Origin: Vitrella brassicaformis | Taxonomy: Eukaryota > Sar > Vitrellaceae | Assembly: GCA_001179505.1 (NCBI GenBank) | Contig: CDMY01000618.1 | Coordinates: 1 to 41,921, forward strand | Direction: 5' to 3' | Length of the DNA stretch: 41,921 bases | Part shown: positions 1 to 12,133 of the stretch, in pieces | Position numbering within the stretch: the stretch's first letter is position 1 | Layout: every line of letters begins with the position of its first letter | Notes under the pieces: generated by a model | Database searches by the model: none | Told to the model about the DNA's origin: nothing | The model's input: only the letters and a program-made list of their open reading frames with translations | Made by a program: the position numbers and the translations under genes

Positions 1-440
1 AGGGGAGGGTTTGCGGGACTGGGGTGTGCTGATGGGGCGGGGATTGATCCCTCCTCCCCTTGAGCCTGTTTGACTCTGCGTGCTGATGGGACTGTATTTG
101 TATGAGTATCACGGACACACAGACGAGTGTTACGGTTAATGACAGTTTCCCTCCAGCAAGACGACCATAAATTGGCACCGGTAACACCATAACAATGAGT
201 CCCAGTGTTTTGGCAGTTAAGGGCTCGACGAAAAACCTTGTCCCTTGGCCTGGCGTCGCCAGCCAGAAGGAAAACGATCCACTCTTGAAGCTGAGCTCGC
301 ATAGATGGAGCGGGAGGAAGAGAAATAACCATTTTTCTGTGCAAGGGGCAGAGGGGAGCGGGGCAAAGGACCACAGCTGAAGAGATCGTCTCGTGCCAGC
401 CGTGATCTGTGAGGCTTCGTGTGCGGTGTGCTGTAAGGAA
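1..440. other. 5' flank of the PAN membrane-protein gene
   Basis: No convincing gene is visible here. Short open frames, such as one at 195-380, have no recognisable domain and no splice context. The stretch probably holds the promoter and 5' UTR of the gene starting at 441; no TATA element or other clear regulatory motif stands out. Confidence 0.5.
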
Positions 441-3400
441 ATGCGTGCCCTTCTCCTCGTCTGCCTCATCAGCGGCTGCCCGCCCTTCATGCGGCGTGGT
501 GGAGCGTTCCGGATGGTCCAGGAACCAGACGGTGAGAGTGTGGCATTGGTCAACACACATCATGCACTTGGTTTGACTCGTTGCAATTCAGGAGGCTGTG
601 TGGAGGACAGCAGGAGATCTAGTGACTGCTCAGATGAAGACCATGTCACCGTGGCCCCTCCAGCGAATGCCACGTGTTACGAATGGGATTATACCTACGA
701 GGGCTTCGATCTGCCTGACGAGCTCGGCCTTGGCCACACTGTCGCCAGACCATAGTAAGACAACAAACACACCGACTGACGTCGACAGCCAAGGAAGGCC
801 ACGGCTACTTTACCGCACTCATTCCCCTGTTGGCCCTCTGTGTTTGCAGTGACTGTCAGCGGGGGTGTGCGAGTAATGAGAGGTGTGTGGGGTGGACGCA
901 CTCGAAGATTGAGGGCTGCTACCTGAAGTCATCCAACGCGGGGCGGAAGCCCATGCCGCCAAACAAGACCGAGACCCAGGAGAACTGGTTCGTGTCGGGC
1001 GACAAGTTCAGTACTGACTGCGACAGGGGGTCGCTCGTGTCGCCCTGTTACGAATACAATGTAAGCCCAGGGCAGACACACGGCACCACCATAGCTATGC
1101 ATGGTGTCAACTGATGGATGGATGGTCTTCCTTCCGTTCCGCTCTCGTGTCCTCAGGTAGCGTGCATCACCGGTTGGGCGCGCAGCCATTACCGCGAGGG
1201 CATGGCCAATGTGACGCTGGAGGAGTGCCATGACTTGTGCCGCGGCGTGCCGATGTGTACGGTCTTCGCGTGGCACCATCGATACCCGAGGGACATGAAG
1301 GTCTACGAGAACATGTGAGCCCCCCAACCAACACACACACACCCAGTACTCACTGGTCGTTGTCCCTCCCTGTCTGCCTCATTAATTATGTCAGGTGCAT
1401 CCTCTGCAACAACAAAGACAGGAAGATCTGTACGCCAGGGGCAATAATGGGCCAGGTGGAGGGACGCGACTGTGGCCCCCCTGCCAGCATCACATTCCCG
1501 CCACAGCCCTTGCCGCCGCTGACTGAGGATGGCATGCACGGAAAGCTGGCCGACCCAGCGAAGTACTGGGGGCTTCCGACTGACAGCAACGCCAGGGCCC
1601 TCGGCAAAGAGGGAACGGCAGAGGAGCTGGCGTACCAGCGGGGCGATCTCGGAGTGCCATCCTTTCTGAGCAAGCCGCTGCGCTACGGCGTCACCGTCAA
1701 TGACACGGACAACAACGTCTACTACCATCTGGAGAACTGCGGATGCTGTAAGCCCTTGCCGGCACGCAAATGGACGGATGGATGGATGCATCTGGTCCAT
1801 CGGCTGTGTGAATGCAGATCACTTGGGCGTACAGCCGGATCCCAAGTCGTCAACGCTGCTGGCGAGCATGAAGTTGTAAGCCACCTCCACACGCGACACG
1901 ACACACGTGTGTGTTCCTTGGCACCTGTGTGGCTATGGATGTGTGCTGTGCTGTGCTGTGCGGGTGGCTACATCTGACAGGCAACTATACCCTGCCGAGC
2001 AGTGCCAGCAGCTGTGTCAGGAGGACGCCCAGTGTGAGGCCTTCACATCTTCGTTCTTCGTCTGTCTGCTGTGGAAGGACGTCTCTAAGTGGGTTTTGGA
2101 TCAAGTGGAGCCCATTGTGGTCTCAGGCCCCAAATGGTGCCCGGCAGCGCTGATTGACGCCGGCTACTCGTGTTCGATTGAGCACTACCGAGCACGGTTC
2201 AGTTCCTGGGCTCTGCTGTTCCTGTATGTGCCGAGCGATGTCACGATGCCCTATGGGCAAAGCTGCCCGTTCCACGTAGGACCCAGGCACCCTCAGAGGA
2301 GCGAACGACAATCTTGTCTGTCTGTTCATTCAGATTGACGTTGGCGTTATTGCGTTTCTGATGGTGGCGTGTGTGCTGCTGTTGACGGCTGGTGGGCTGG
2401 CGTGGCACAGCAGGAGGAGGCATGGCAACACAGTCGTCTGGCGAGTCATGGTGGCGACCGTCGCAATGCTGGGCACCGTGTTCCAACGTAAAGACCGACA
2501 GCGCCTCAGATGCATCTGCTCTCACTCCATCCACACGCTGCGTGTCTGTGTCTGTGTGCTTGTCTTGCGTGCGTCAGTCGCCTTTGCGGCGTTCCTGTTT
2601 GTGGATTCTTACAAAGGGTGGCTCGTGTACGTCACTATGATCCACCTCATCTGCATGGTCCTCTTCAACGAAGTGGTGGTCATCCTCAAGAACCTCAATT
2701 GGGTCAGTCAGTGCTCAGTGCAGTGCGTGGCTAATGTATGCCACCACACCACAAGACTCTCTCGGTCTCACATCTGTGTTTGTTTGTGTGTGGATGCAGG
2801 TAATGTCAGACCCATCCTATCGCCAGTGGTTCGACTCCTCGTCTACAAGCCCCGACAGACGGACCTTCAAGCTGCAGGGCAGTGACCGAGGGAGAGGCCA
2901 CGGAACCCTCCTTAAGAAGGCCGTGACCTGGTGTACCGTCGAGAACAGGCTCTCCGGGTCCACGTCGACGCCGCCAGACGAGGACGAGGACGAGCTTGAC
3001 AAGGACGAGGACGAGGACGAGCCTTTCACCATCAATTTTCCTATTGACCTTCTCAGTGATGCCACGGTGTTCCCTCCCTCCCTGGTTCTCCACCACCACC
3101 AGGAGCAGGATGAGCAGCAGCCTGCCCGGCCGGAAGTCGAGCCACACGAGCATCCGCATGGCGACGAGGCCATCCTGTCCGTGCAGTCGGTGGATGATGC
3201 CACCCCGCCCGGCACGCACTCCTTGCCGACCTTCTCGGCCTCCCTGGATGACTCCTTTGGTGTGTCGACCGACATGCTGGTCAAGGAGCCGCACCGTGGT
3301 GCGGAGATCAGGGCCAGTGATTCCCTAGAGTGGGAGGAGGGCAGGGGGCTCATGTTCGTCCTATTCGCCAGGTGAGTGAGTGGCGGAACAAACAAGACAG

Positions 3401-3914
3401 ACAAAGGAGGGGGGAGGGAGGGAGGGAGGGAGGGAAGGAGGAAGGTGGGATGGTAAGTGTGCATTGTATCGGTGCATATGTCTGTCTGTCTGTCTGGTGT
3501 GTGTGCAGCTTCTTCTCCATCTCGGTGCTCCACGTGTGCTGGTCGAATTTGTGGAGCCGGGCGTTCTTTGCCATCCCAGTGGCGTCCGACGCCTTCGTGT
3601 CGCTGGAGCTGCTCTCACTCGTCGGATCCCTTCCCATGCTCGCAATACAGGTACCTAGGTCAGAGAAGCCCCTCCCCGGCTTGACTCCTGCGTGCATGCG
3701 TCCATGTGGTGGCTCCTTCCTGTGTTGTTCTCACTTGCTGTCTGACTGGCAGGCGTGTGCGGTGTTCCTGAGCAGCAGCGACGGATTCCTGGCTGCCTAT
3801 GTGCCCCCCGTGACCCTCACGTGTCTGGTGCTGTCAGCGATTAATGTCGTCGGCGTGTTGGTGCGGTTTGTGTGGTGGCTCGTCGCGCGACGGCAGCCTC
3901 CGAAGGGCAAGTAG
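441..3914 (+). CDS. PAN/Apple-domain multi-pass membrane protein (12 exons, 827 aa)
   Basis: Exons: 441-531, 592-754, 850-1060, 1157-1314, 1395-1747, 1818-1875, 1981-2275, 2334-2487, 2578-2702, 2800-3371, 3509-3650, 3753-3914. All introns are GT-AG, the coding total is 2484 nt and phase is kept throughout. ATG 441 is chosen because it opens a hydrophobic signal-peptide-like stretch (residues 3-11). The ectodomain has three cysteine-rich PAN/Apple-like modules at about residues 59-155, 156-250 and 325-415. They show the spaced Cys pattern and the CxxxC...CxxF core of PAN domains, for example in the exon from 1981. About six hydrophobic segments follow from residue 444. Between the third and fourth lies a long acidic Asp/Glu-rich loop (exon 2800-3371), probably cytosolic. 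The C-terminus is a short basic tail. PAN modules usually bind protein or carbohydrate, so a surface receptor or adhesion role is plausible but inferred. I know of no standard family with this domain order. Confidence 0.85.
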
Positions 3915-5662
3915 TCAGGTCGGACATGCGTGCTGCCGTGGTTGATGGGGCGGCACCGATGGATGGGTGGATGGATGGATGGATGGATGGGGGGCATCAA
4001 TACGTGTGTGCCTGGCTTTGCCCATCAAGAAATCCGTGTGCCCGAAGATTCATCCGTTTGTGTGTATGACATACACACACGCTCATGCCAACACGCTGGC
4101 TTCATCCACATGTGGGCAGCTGGTGTTTTATGCTATGCCGACAGGCTGTTTGTGACCATGGTGTTCTCTCGGTATGCATGGGTGTTGGGAGGGGGATTGG
4201 TGCATTCATGTGTTCTTGGTGCATTCATCTGCAGTGAGTTTAAGGGAGGGTGAGTTCTTTCAAAAGGGGACACGACACGTCCGTCCCAAGGTTTATAAGT
4301 TGCTGATTGTGCATCATGCCGTGTGAGGTTTCTGAGAGCTTCATACTGTGCGGCTTGTTTGCCCGTCCACCCCATCCCCTCGTTCGTCCGTCCGCCCGCC
4401 TGCGGGAGCAGGCACTGGCCGATCGAGTGTAGGGCATGCAGGCAGACAGACAGGCCGCTGTCGTGTGCCTGCGTGCGGCGAAAGAGAGACAGGAAAGAGA
4501 AGTCCGCCGCCTTTGAAGCGATGTGTGTATGTGTATGTGTGTGTATGCATATTTGCATGCCATGCCACTCCCTCCTTGTGATTTTCGTTCGTACAACGGG
4601 TGTTGCCGCATAGCCTATGTAGGCTGCGTGTCCGTTGGTGTTTTCTGTGCTGCTCGGTGCCTGCCTTCCTGCTGATAGATCGGCATTCGGTCGTCGATCG
4701 ACGATTTTGGCTGGTGTGTGATTTACCTTCGTGTGGTGTGTGGGGACGGCACCTCAGGTGCGTGGGATGCCCTCCTCACTCACACATAGACAGAAAGGGA
4801 CGTCCGGACATTCATTGGTTGCCAGCTCAGCCCTCCATTGACGTCTGTGTGAGTGGCTGGCTGGCCGGGATTTGTGTGGTTTGTATGGTCTCTATGCATT
4901 ACATCAGTCACATCAGACAGACAGACAGGCAGTACCTTCCTTCCTACTGAGGGCAGGGGTGACGCCACGTGAGTGAGGGCATTTTTGCCGCCTCTCCCGG
5001 CCTGGCCGCGGCCTGTGTACGTACGTATGTGTAATGAATGAATGAATGAATGGCTGGCTTTGCCTACCGTGCCGTGCCGTGCGTGATTCATGGCCGGAGA
5101 TATGGATGCATCCATGTGCGCAGCGCGAGTTTGTTTGGTGCTTATCGCTCCTGGAACCAACTGAGCTGTCGCTCGAGAGTGCGTGTGAGGCTGGGACACT
5201 CACTGCTCTGCTTGTGTGTCCAGCCCTGTATTGTCTGTCTGTCTGTCTGTCTGTCTGTGGTTGTGTTTTTTCTATACGTCCGTATGCGGTCATGTGTGTA
5301 TAATATGTCTGTCGTCCCACTCTCCTCCTCGATGCTTCCTTCCTGTGACTTAAGGCGGTGTTCCGACTTGATGGTCTGGATGTTTCTTCCTTTGTGTTCG
5401 TACAGCGCCGTACGTACCGACATTTTGCGACTCATGCAGACGATGATCAGACGTGCCCTGACCGCTTTAAGGGCAGGAATGCAAAGAATGCATCGAATGA
5501 CAAATGACAAAGGCGCGATCTGCGAGCCTAGCTCAGGAGCTTTCCGAACTCGGAATCTGATGTGGTGAGCGTGTAGCAGCCATTTTCTGAATCTACCGAC
5601 CGGTGATCTTCCCTCCCTCCCTTGTGCTATAGTGCGCTCACGATAAGGCATCCGATCTGAAG
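3915..5662. other. Intergenic region with simple repeats
   Basis: About 1.75 kb separates two same-strand genes. It contains a (GGAT)n tract at 3958-3990, a TGTC/TCTG tetranucleotide tract at 5227-5258 and a 14-bp perfect palindrome (TCGTCGATCGACGA) at 4691-4704. Overlapping open frames here are low-complexity and lack domains. It presumably contains the 3' UTR of the PAN gene and the promoter of the tomosyn-like gene. Confidence 0.6.
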
Positions 5663-8600
5663 ATGTTCTTCAAGCGCGTGTTCTCTGCGGGCAAGGCACG
5701 GGCCAGGCGGCAGCAGCAGCAGCGGGAGGGACCCAGCCCTCGGAGCCGTTCTCCCGAGAAGCCACCGGCCGAGCCGACCCTGAGCCCCTCCCACTTCAGC
5801 GCCAACTCACCGCTGCCGCTGGGCATGTGCAACTCCACCGATCTCATGGCGTACGACCCCGTCCTGCACCTCATGGCGCTCCCACTCAACACAGGCAACA
5901 TGCGCATCGTCTCAAGGTATGTCAGCGGACAAGCGAAGCAACACACAGACACACACACATGCCGGGTGTCAGTCAGATGGACGGATGTGGTTTGGTGTGT
6001 GGCTTCTCTTCTGCAGTGAGCTCGAGTACATACTCGAGAACACGGCAGTGGCGGTGCGCTTCGACACGGTGGCCTTCATCGCCGGCAAGGGGCTCATCAT
6101 CACCACAGGCGTGTCCGCCACCGGCAGGCACCTCATCCAGTTCTGGAACCTCGCCGCTGCCGACACCGTGGCTGCCTCAGAGTTCTCCCCCTCCACCCTC
6201 ACTGTCCGCTTCCGCACTACCGTGCTGGAGAAGAGCACTGGCACCCCTGCACTTGGCCCCGTCACCCCCGTCATGAGCCCGGCGGCCTCACCTCGGCTCT
6301 TCTACCTGGGCACCGATGAGGGCGATGGTGAGTGAGCAGACTGCAAAGAAAGGGTATCTATCACACATCATGTCATGCCTGTCTGTCTGTCTGCATGTCT
6401 GTCTGTGTTTGTGTGGTACGGTACATGGTGCGTTCAGTCCGGATTGTAGACGCGATGCGTCGGGAGCTGACGTCATACTGCATCGCTCGCGAGATGGTGG
6501 GCAAGGAGCTGACCAGTGTGTTTGGCAACGGATGGGCCGAGGCATTTGCTGACCCTGTCAAGCCACTGCCTGTCCGCCTGCCCGAAACGGCCACCTCCCG
6601 CCCCACCGCCACTGTCGGGTTTGTGGTCACGGGCATCGCTGAGAACCCCGTGGAGCCATCACGTCTGCTCATCGGCTATGCGGGGGGCATTGTGGTGGAA
6701 TGGAGCCTCGACAAATGCAAGTGAGCCAGAGAGACCACTGAGGGAGGCAGGGAAGGAGGGAGGGAGGGAGAGTGGTCTGGCATGCGTAGGTGATTATATG
6801 TGATGTGGGTGCTGTGTTGGATTGGTGCGGTGCCTGCAGGGTGTCCCGTATCTTTAGTTCAGTCGGCAGTGGTCGCCCCGGGCTGCCCAACTTTTCGGTC
6901 CACTCGCTGACATGGCACCCCGACGGTCGGCTGTTTGCCGTGGCGGGCATGGGTGGAGGCGGGGCCATCCCGCGGGAGCCCCTGGTGCTGGTCTTCAACT
7001 CTCACGGCAAGATCGCCTGCCCCGCTGCTACCGTGTCGCTCCCTGGCGTCACTGGCGCCACACTCAGGGTTAGCGAGAGGCCACACACCACACCAGCAAC
7101 TAGGTGCCCTGCATAGAGGCATCTCCGGTCTTCCTGTCTCTTGTGTGTCGTGTTCGCAGGCTGCGATCGTGCCGTTCATTTACTGGGACGCCCCCGCCAC
7201 CACAGCTCCCCCTCCACCCCCACCAATCATCAAGACACAATCACCCTCGACGCCGGGCGGTCGCCCCCAAAGACCCCCTCCTACTGCTGCAGGCTCATTG
7301 CAGGTGCCCGCTCAGGCACCTCCAAGCGCAGTCGTTATCGGTGGATCCATCGCAGCATCGCGGGGCCATCCCCAAGCGTCGTCGGCCCCCTTACCTCAGG
7401 GCGTCACCGTCCCGGCCCAGCCGCATGCAGCGTCATCGAGCGGCGAGGGTCTGTCGTCATCGGCAGTGTTGATTGGCCATCTGTATGTGATGACTCGCCC
7501 GGCGCCATCGGAGGGCTTCGTTAGGAAGGGCACCAAGATGGAGGAGCTGGTGCCTGAGCCCGATGCAGCAGAGAAGACCAAGGACAAGCCGCCGGCGGCG
7601 GGGGACGAGCAGAGCCCGCAGTCCAAGAACGTGTTCGAAGCCTTGGCGCAGGAGCAGCAGCTGGATGACAAGACGACCAATGCCGAGGCAGCTGATGCTG
7701 GTGCGAGTGTGGAGGCGGAGGTCGACGTGGCGGCCTCGCCGCAGGGCACCTCCTACTCCCTCCCCACCATCAGCGTGAGGTCTTCAACGGACCTCAGAGT
7801 CAATAGCGGCGACGAATACAATTTGTGGAAGCTCAAGGGCCACCTGTGGACGCAGGCCACCGCCATCTTCGCTCCCGCATCCTGCCCCGACGGCCTCGAC
7901 GCAGTCACGCTCATCCCACCCCCTCAGATCAGGCTGCCGCCCGGGGCGTATCGAGTCACCAACGGCCTGGTCGGCCCGGGGCTGCCACTAGATGTGGAGG
8001 CAGCGGGAGGGAGAATAGGCGACGAGGTCCACCGGCTGATCACCCCGGTCGAGGGCGGGCTCTCCGCCATCGCATTGACGGCCGCCCCCTACCACCGCCT
8101 GATCGGTGCCGTGTTGGTTGCCGGCTCCGTGAGCTCTTCATCGAGCCCGAGGGGCAGCTCTGCGTCACTTCAGGAGGGGCAGTGGACGGCAGTTGAGGCG
8201 TGCGAGTCGGCAGAGCCCCGCAGGCTGACCCATCCGATAGAGTTCACCCCCGAGTGGCAGTCGCTTCAGATGGGAGGCGTCAGCTCCATCAAGTATGTGC
8301 CCAGGGGAGGGGCAGCGGGGGGCGAGGGCGACGCGGGCACCACCGAATCCAACTCGGTCGACCATTCCGTCAACGCCATGTTTACCACGCGGACGCGGCG
8401 GATGCTGGGGCAGCTGAGGCGATCGATTGACCCACTGGCCATGGCCACTGCGGGGTCGGACAGCGGCGAGAGGGATCGAATGGAGCTGAGACAGGAGGAC
8501 ATGATCCCCATCGCGTCGAGCACATGGGGCAGATCGACGGAAGAGTTCTACAGCGGTGTCCTCGTCACGGGCCACAAGGACGGCAGCGTCAAACTGTGGG

Positions 8601-11525
8601 CGGTGTTCCACGCCCACCTGGTGCTCCTTCACGTCATCTCGTGCATCAGCAGCCCGCTCGACCACCCATCCCGCCGTAGCTCGCGAGTGTTCGGTGAGGT
8701 GGGGAGTGACAGTGGCGGCGAGAGGTGCGTGTTGGATGAGGCGGACAGCCGTCCAGTGGTGAGGCTGATGCCGATGGAGCCCTCGGTGAGTGCCGTGGAG
8801 GTGTGGGTGGACGCCAAGGAGCTCGAGAGGCGGGACTATGTGGTGATGGGGTGCGAGAGCGGGGAGGTGTGCGTGTGGAGATGGCAGATGACCGCTGCAC
8901 CACTGGCGCCGTCCGAGTGCCTCGAGATGCAAGTACAGCAAGTGAGTGAGCCGAGCGAGCCACATTCCACCAGACAGGCATGGGTGTGTGGATGGATGGA
9001 TGGATGCTATGTGTCTTCTTTGTCGCCGTTGGTTGCCTGCCTGCAGATGGTTGAGACGGAGCCGGGTCATGAGCAAGAGGTGCACGAGCAGCTCACATCC
9101 GCCCAGATCCCCTCTCCCTCGCAATCCCCTTGTCCCTCCCAGCCTATTGGTCCCCGACAAGCCATGTTCATGCGACAAGACACCCGAGACCAGAAGCAAG
9201 GCTCACCGACACACTCCCCCACACATACACATGGGAGGCAGCCCACCGGCCCCTCCGCCCCTCTGCTGTCATACGGGTTTCAGTGCTGTCTGCGGGTCAT
9301 GCACCACCACAACCCCATCACTGTCGTGGCCATCGTACCCCTCTCGATGCTCGAGACGCAGAAGCTGGTCCTCGTCTCTGCTGGTGAGGAAGGAGCGCAC
9401 TGCATGGTGCACACGCAAAGACGTCCGGGGGCGGTGGAATTGAAGCAGCCCTTTGGTGTTTGCCCTGCTTGTCTGTGTGTGTGCAGACGCTATGGGTCAG
9501 CTGTGCGTGACGGATCTGACCACAGGGGACTGCCTGCTCAACAAACTAGTGCCAGAGGGGGAAACCAACGAGGGTGCCGCCCGCGAGCTGGCCAAAGCCT
9601 TCAGCGTGGGGTCTCTCGGCTGGACGTCCATCGACGCATTTACGCCCCTCAAAGCCACCCACCCCCTCAGCTTCTCGCAAACAGACCCAGCCGACTCACC
9701 AGAGGAGCCGCCGACTGACCTCCAGGCCACCACGCAATGGACAAAGGGATATGGACTGATCGGTCTGTCCAACGGGGAGCTGGTGCAGCTGGACTTTGCA
9801 GCCAATACCGTGTTGACGGGGGCCGTGTACCGCACCACGCTGCCAGAGGGCGGACACATCATACTGCTGGAGGAGCTGGGCGGCGACGAGAGGGAGAGTG
9901 AAGGAGACGAGGGGGGTCGACGCAGCAGCGAGGAGTCATCGAGCGGGGCAGCGATGCCCATTAATGTGGTGGTGGCTGTGAGGGCGCACTGGGCGGGAAT
10001 CGTCCACTGCGACAATGGACAGCCCGCAAGGGTGGGTGACGGGAGGCCAGGGCGTGGGAGTGGACGCAGATGAGTGGTGTGTGTCATGAGTTCTTTCTCT
10101 ATGGTTTGTGTGTGTGTGTGTGTGTGTGTGTGCAGGTGACGGGCGTTGCCTTTCAGCGAGAGGCGATCCACGCCTGCACAGCCACATTTGAGGGATGCCC
10201 ATGCCTGGTACATACGTATGCCAACACACTCACTCACTCATTCGTCTGCACATCTCATCCTTTATGTCTGTCCCGGCGGCCACCATCGCAGGTTATCATC
10301 TTCCGCGGCGGCCACGTGCACGTATTCCTCATTAGAGTCTCAGAGGAAGACCCGTCCCCCTCCCTCTCCCCCCTGCCCACCCTCACCCTCCACCTCGCAT
10401 CGTCCCTCTCGGCCCTGCAGCAGCTCCTCACACCCACGGACCGATCGTCCAAGCTCCACCGATTCAACCTGGCGTCATTCGTGCCAACCCCCTCATCCCA
10501 CGCCCTCATCGCCACCCGTCTGAGCGACGAGGAGACCTGGCGTGGCGGTGACCCATCAGGCGTCTTTTGGACGTCCATCGCACGGTCGTCACGGGACAAG
10601 GACGCCCGGTGGCGCGCCGACAACTGGCGAACACTCTCCAGGTTGTGTCAGTCAGTGGCGATGGGCGAGCGATGGCAGAGGGGGAGCGGGAGTGAGGATG
10701 ATGGAGGGGGCGGGGTGCGGCCGACATCCTTCTGGCAGAGCATCAACCGGAACCTCTTTGGCGGGCCCAGGTCGGGGAGTCTGTCGGACTGGATTGACGA
10801 CGGGGCCAGCAGACGGGAGACCAACGGCGACCTCATCGATGCCCAGAGGGGGTGGAAACCTGCACAGGAAGACTTCTCGCCGGGACCTGGTACACACACA
10901 CACACACACACACACAGAGAGAGAGACGGCTCGTACCAGTTAGTTCATCATCTTCCTCCCGTGCACGCATCGTATCGTGTGTGTCATGCAGGCGATCCGC
11001 AGTACAACCGTGCGTCGGTTCCCAAGCCCCGCCCGCCGCCCCCGCCCACGACGGCAGTGAGAATGAGCGACCCTGACGTGGCGGCATCGGCATGGATGGA
11101 CCAGGTCCGCGCCACCAAGGCACCACCGCCGTCGACACGAGCAGCCGGCAATGACACCAATGCGGAGCGTCAGCGTGTGCGTGAGGGCGCGGCTGGGGTG
11201 CAGCAGTCGCTGGGGCAGGCCAAGGACACTGTGGGCAAGAACATTGAGCGACTGCAGGTAAGTCGACGGACGGATGCGGCGACATTGATTGATTGCACGA
11301 CTGGGTGGGACCTTTTCTGTGTCTGTCTGTCTTTGTGTTGTGTGTGGCCTGGACTGCCTGCAGGGTGTGTCGCTGAAAACCGACCAGTTGGCGGCCGATG
11401 CCCAGGAGTTCTACAGCATGGCCAAACAGGCAGGCAGAACAAACTATAGCCAGGAGCAGAAACTCACAACCTCTTATCTGTTTGCGGCCCTGTTTGTCCG
11501 CAGTTGGCCAACCGCTACAAGTAAA
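5663..11525 (+). CDS. Tomosyn/Lgl-like WD-repeat protein with C-terminal R-SNARE-like motif (12 exons, 1587 aa)
   Basis: Exons: 5663-5916, 6017-6327, 6438-6720, 6840-7068, 7160-8941, 9047-9383, 9487-10031, 10136-10207, 10292-10889, 10992-11257, 11364-11429, 11505-11525 (4764 nt, phase consistent). The N-terminus resembles the start of the tomosyn/Lgl/Sro7 propeller, with an AYDPVLHLMAL segment followed by 'FIAGKGLIITTG...QFWNL' and 'YLGTDEG' WD-like strands. A further blade reads VTGHKDGSVKLW near residue 829. A Pro/Ser-rich insertion follows residue 370. The last 60 residues form an amphipathic helix whose heptads match a VAMP-type SNARE and end in NRYK, as in tomosyn. These proteins bind syntaxin/SNAP25 and tune exocytosis from the cytosol. 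Two oddities: Asn1554 sits at the heptad position of the usual zero-layer Arg, and the penultimate intron (11430-11504) must use a GC donor. There is no transmembrane tail, as in tomosyn. Confidence 0.85.
11430..11504 (+). other. Inferred GC-AG intron in the SNARE-coding end
   Basis: Exon 11 ends in CAG at 11429 and the next bases are GC. The acceptor GCAG ends at 11504, just before a 21-nt exon coding LANRYK and a stop. No GT donor near the exon end gives the right join. Splicing here places A, L and Y at the SNARE layer positions expected from VAMP (layers +7, +8 and the conserved Tyr). Read-through would add about 60 unrelated residues instead. Confidence 0.65.
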
Positions 11526-12133
11526 GAGAGAGTGAGTCGACGAGCTCGCAGGGCAGGCGGCGAAGGTTTTCAGTGCGTGTGCTGCTGGTGCGGTCTTGTG
11601 GGGTGTGTAGATCTGCGCCAGTGAGTGCAGACAGACGATAGATGGATTGATTATGTAGGCCATTCATTTCGTATTGTGTGTGACGCGACGTTTTGTGAGA
11701 CGTGCCATGCGAACGAGCAACCATTCATTCATTCATTCACATGCCATCCATGTCTGTCTTTGCCGTACGTCCATGCCCCCACCACCCCACCCACCGAGGC
11801 CGCTCCCCCCCTCTGAACACATTCACGAGTCCGTTCCTTCCGAGACAATCGATCAGTCAGTCATTTTGTCAGTCGCTATCCGCGTACCTATACACTGCCT
11901 ATGCACACCGCCGACATGCCAGGCCAGCAAGGCACCATGCCATTGCCTTCTCTCACTGTGTCAGTCAGTCAGTCATTGTATACATCCATCCCATCCATCC
12001 ACCAGCCAGACAGGAAGCCATACAGCCATACCGACATCCATCCATCCATCCAAAGGTAACCCAACCCCCCAAAGCGAAATCGACTCCACGGCCTCTCTCT
12101 CTCTTTGCTCTTCCTTCCTCCGCATTCCGTCGG
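11526..12133. other. Convergent intergenic region
   Basis: This lies between the 3' ends of the tomosyn-like gene (+) and the DHHC gene (-). It holds ATTC, CATC and CAGT tetranucleotide runs (for example 11724-11740, 11964-11976 and 12037-12052) and no supportable coding region. Both 3' UTRs and polyadenylation signals presumably lie here, but no clear AATAAA is seen. Confidence 0.55.

Noticed and set aside
6935-9718. A single 927-codon open frame taken as the whole gene
   Set aside because: Its first part overlaps an intron (7069-7159) and out-of-frame sequence. The spliced tomosyn-like model uses only its central part, from 7160, with correct phase at both ends.
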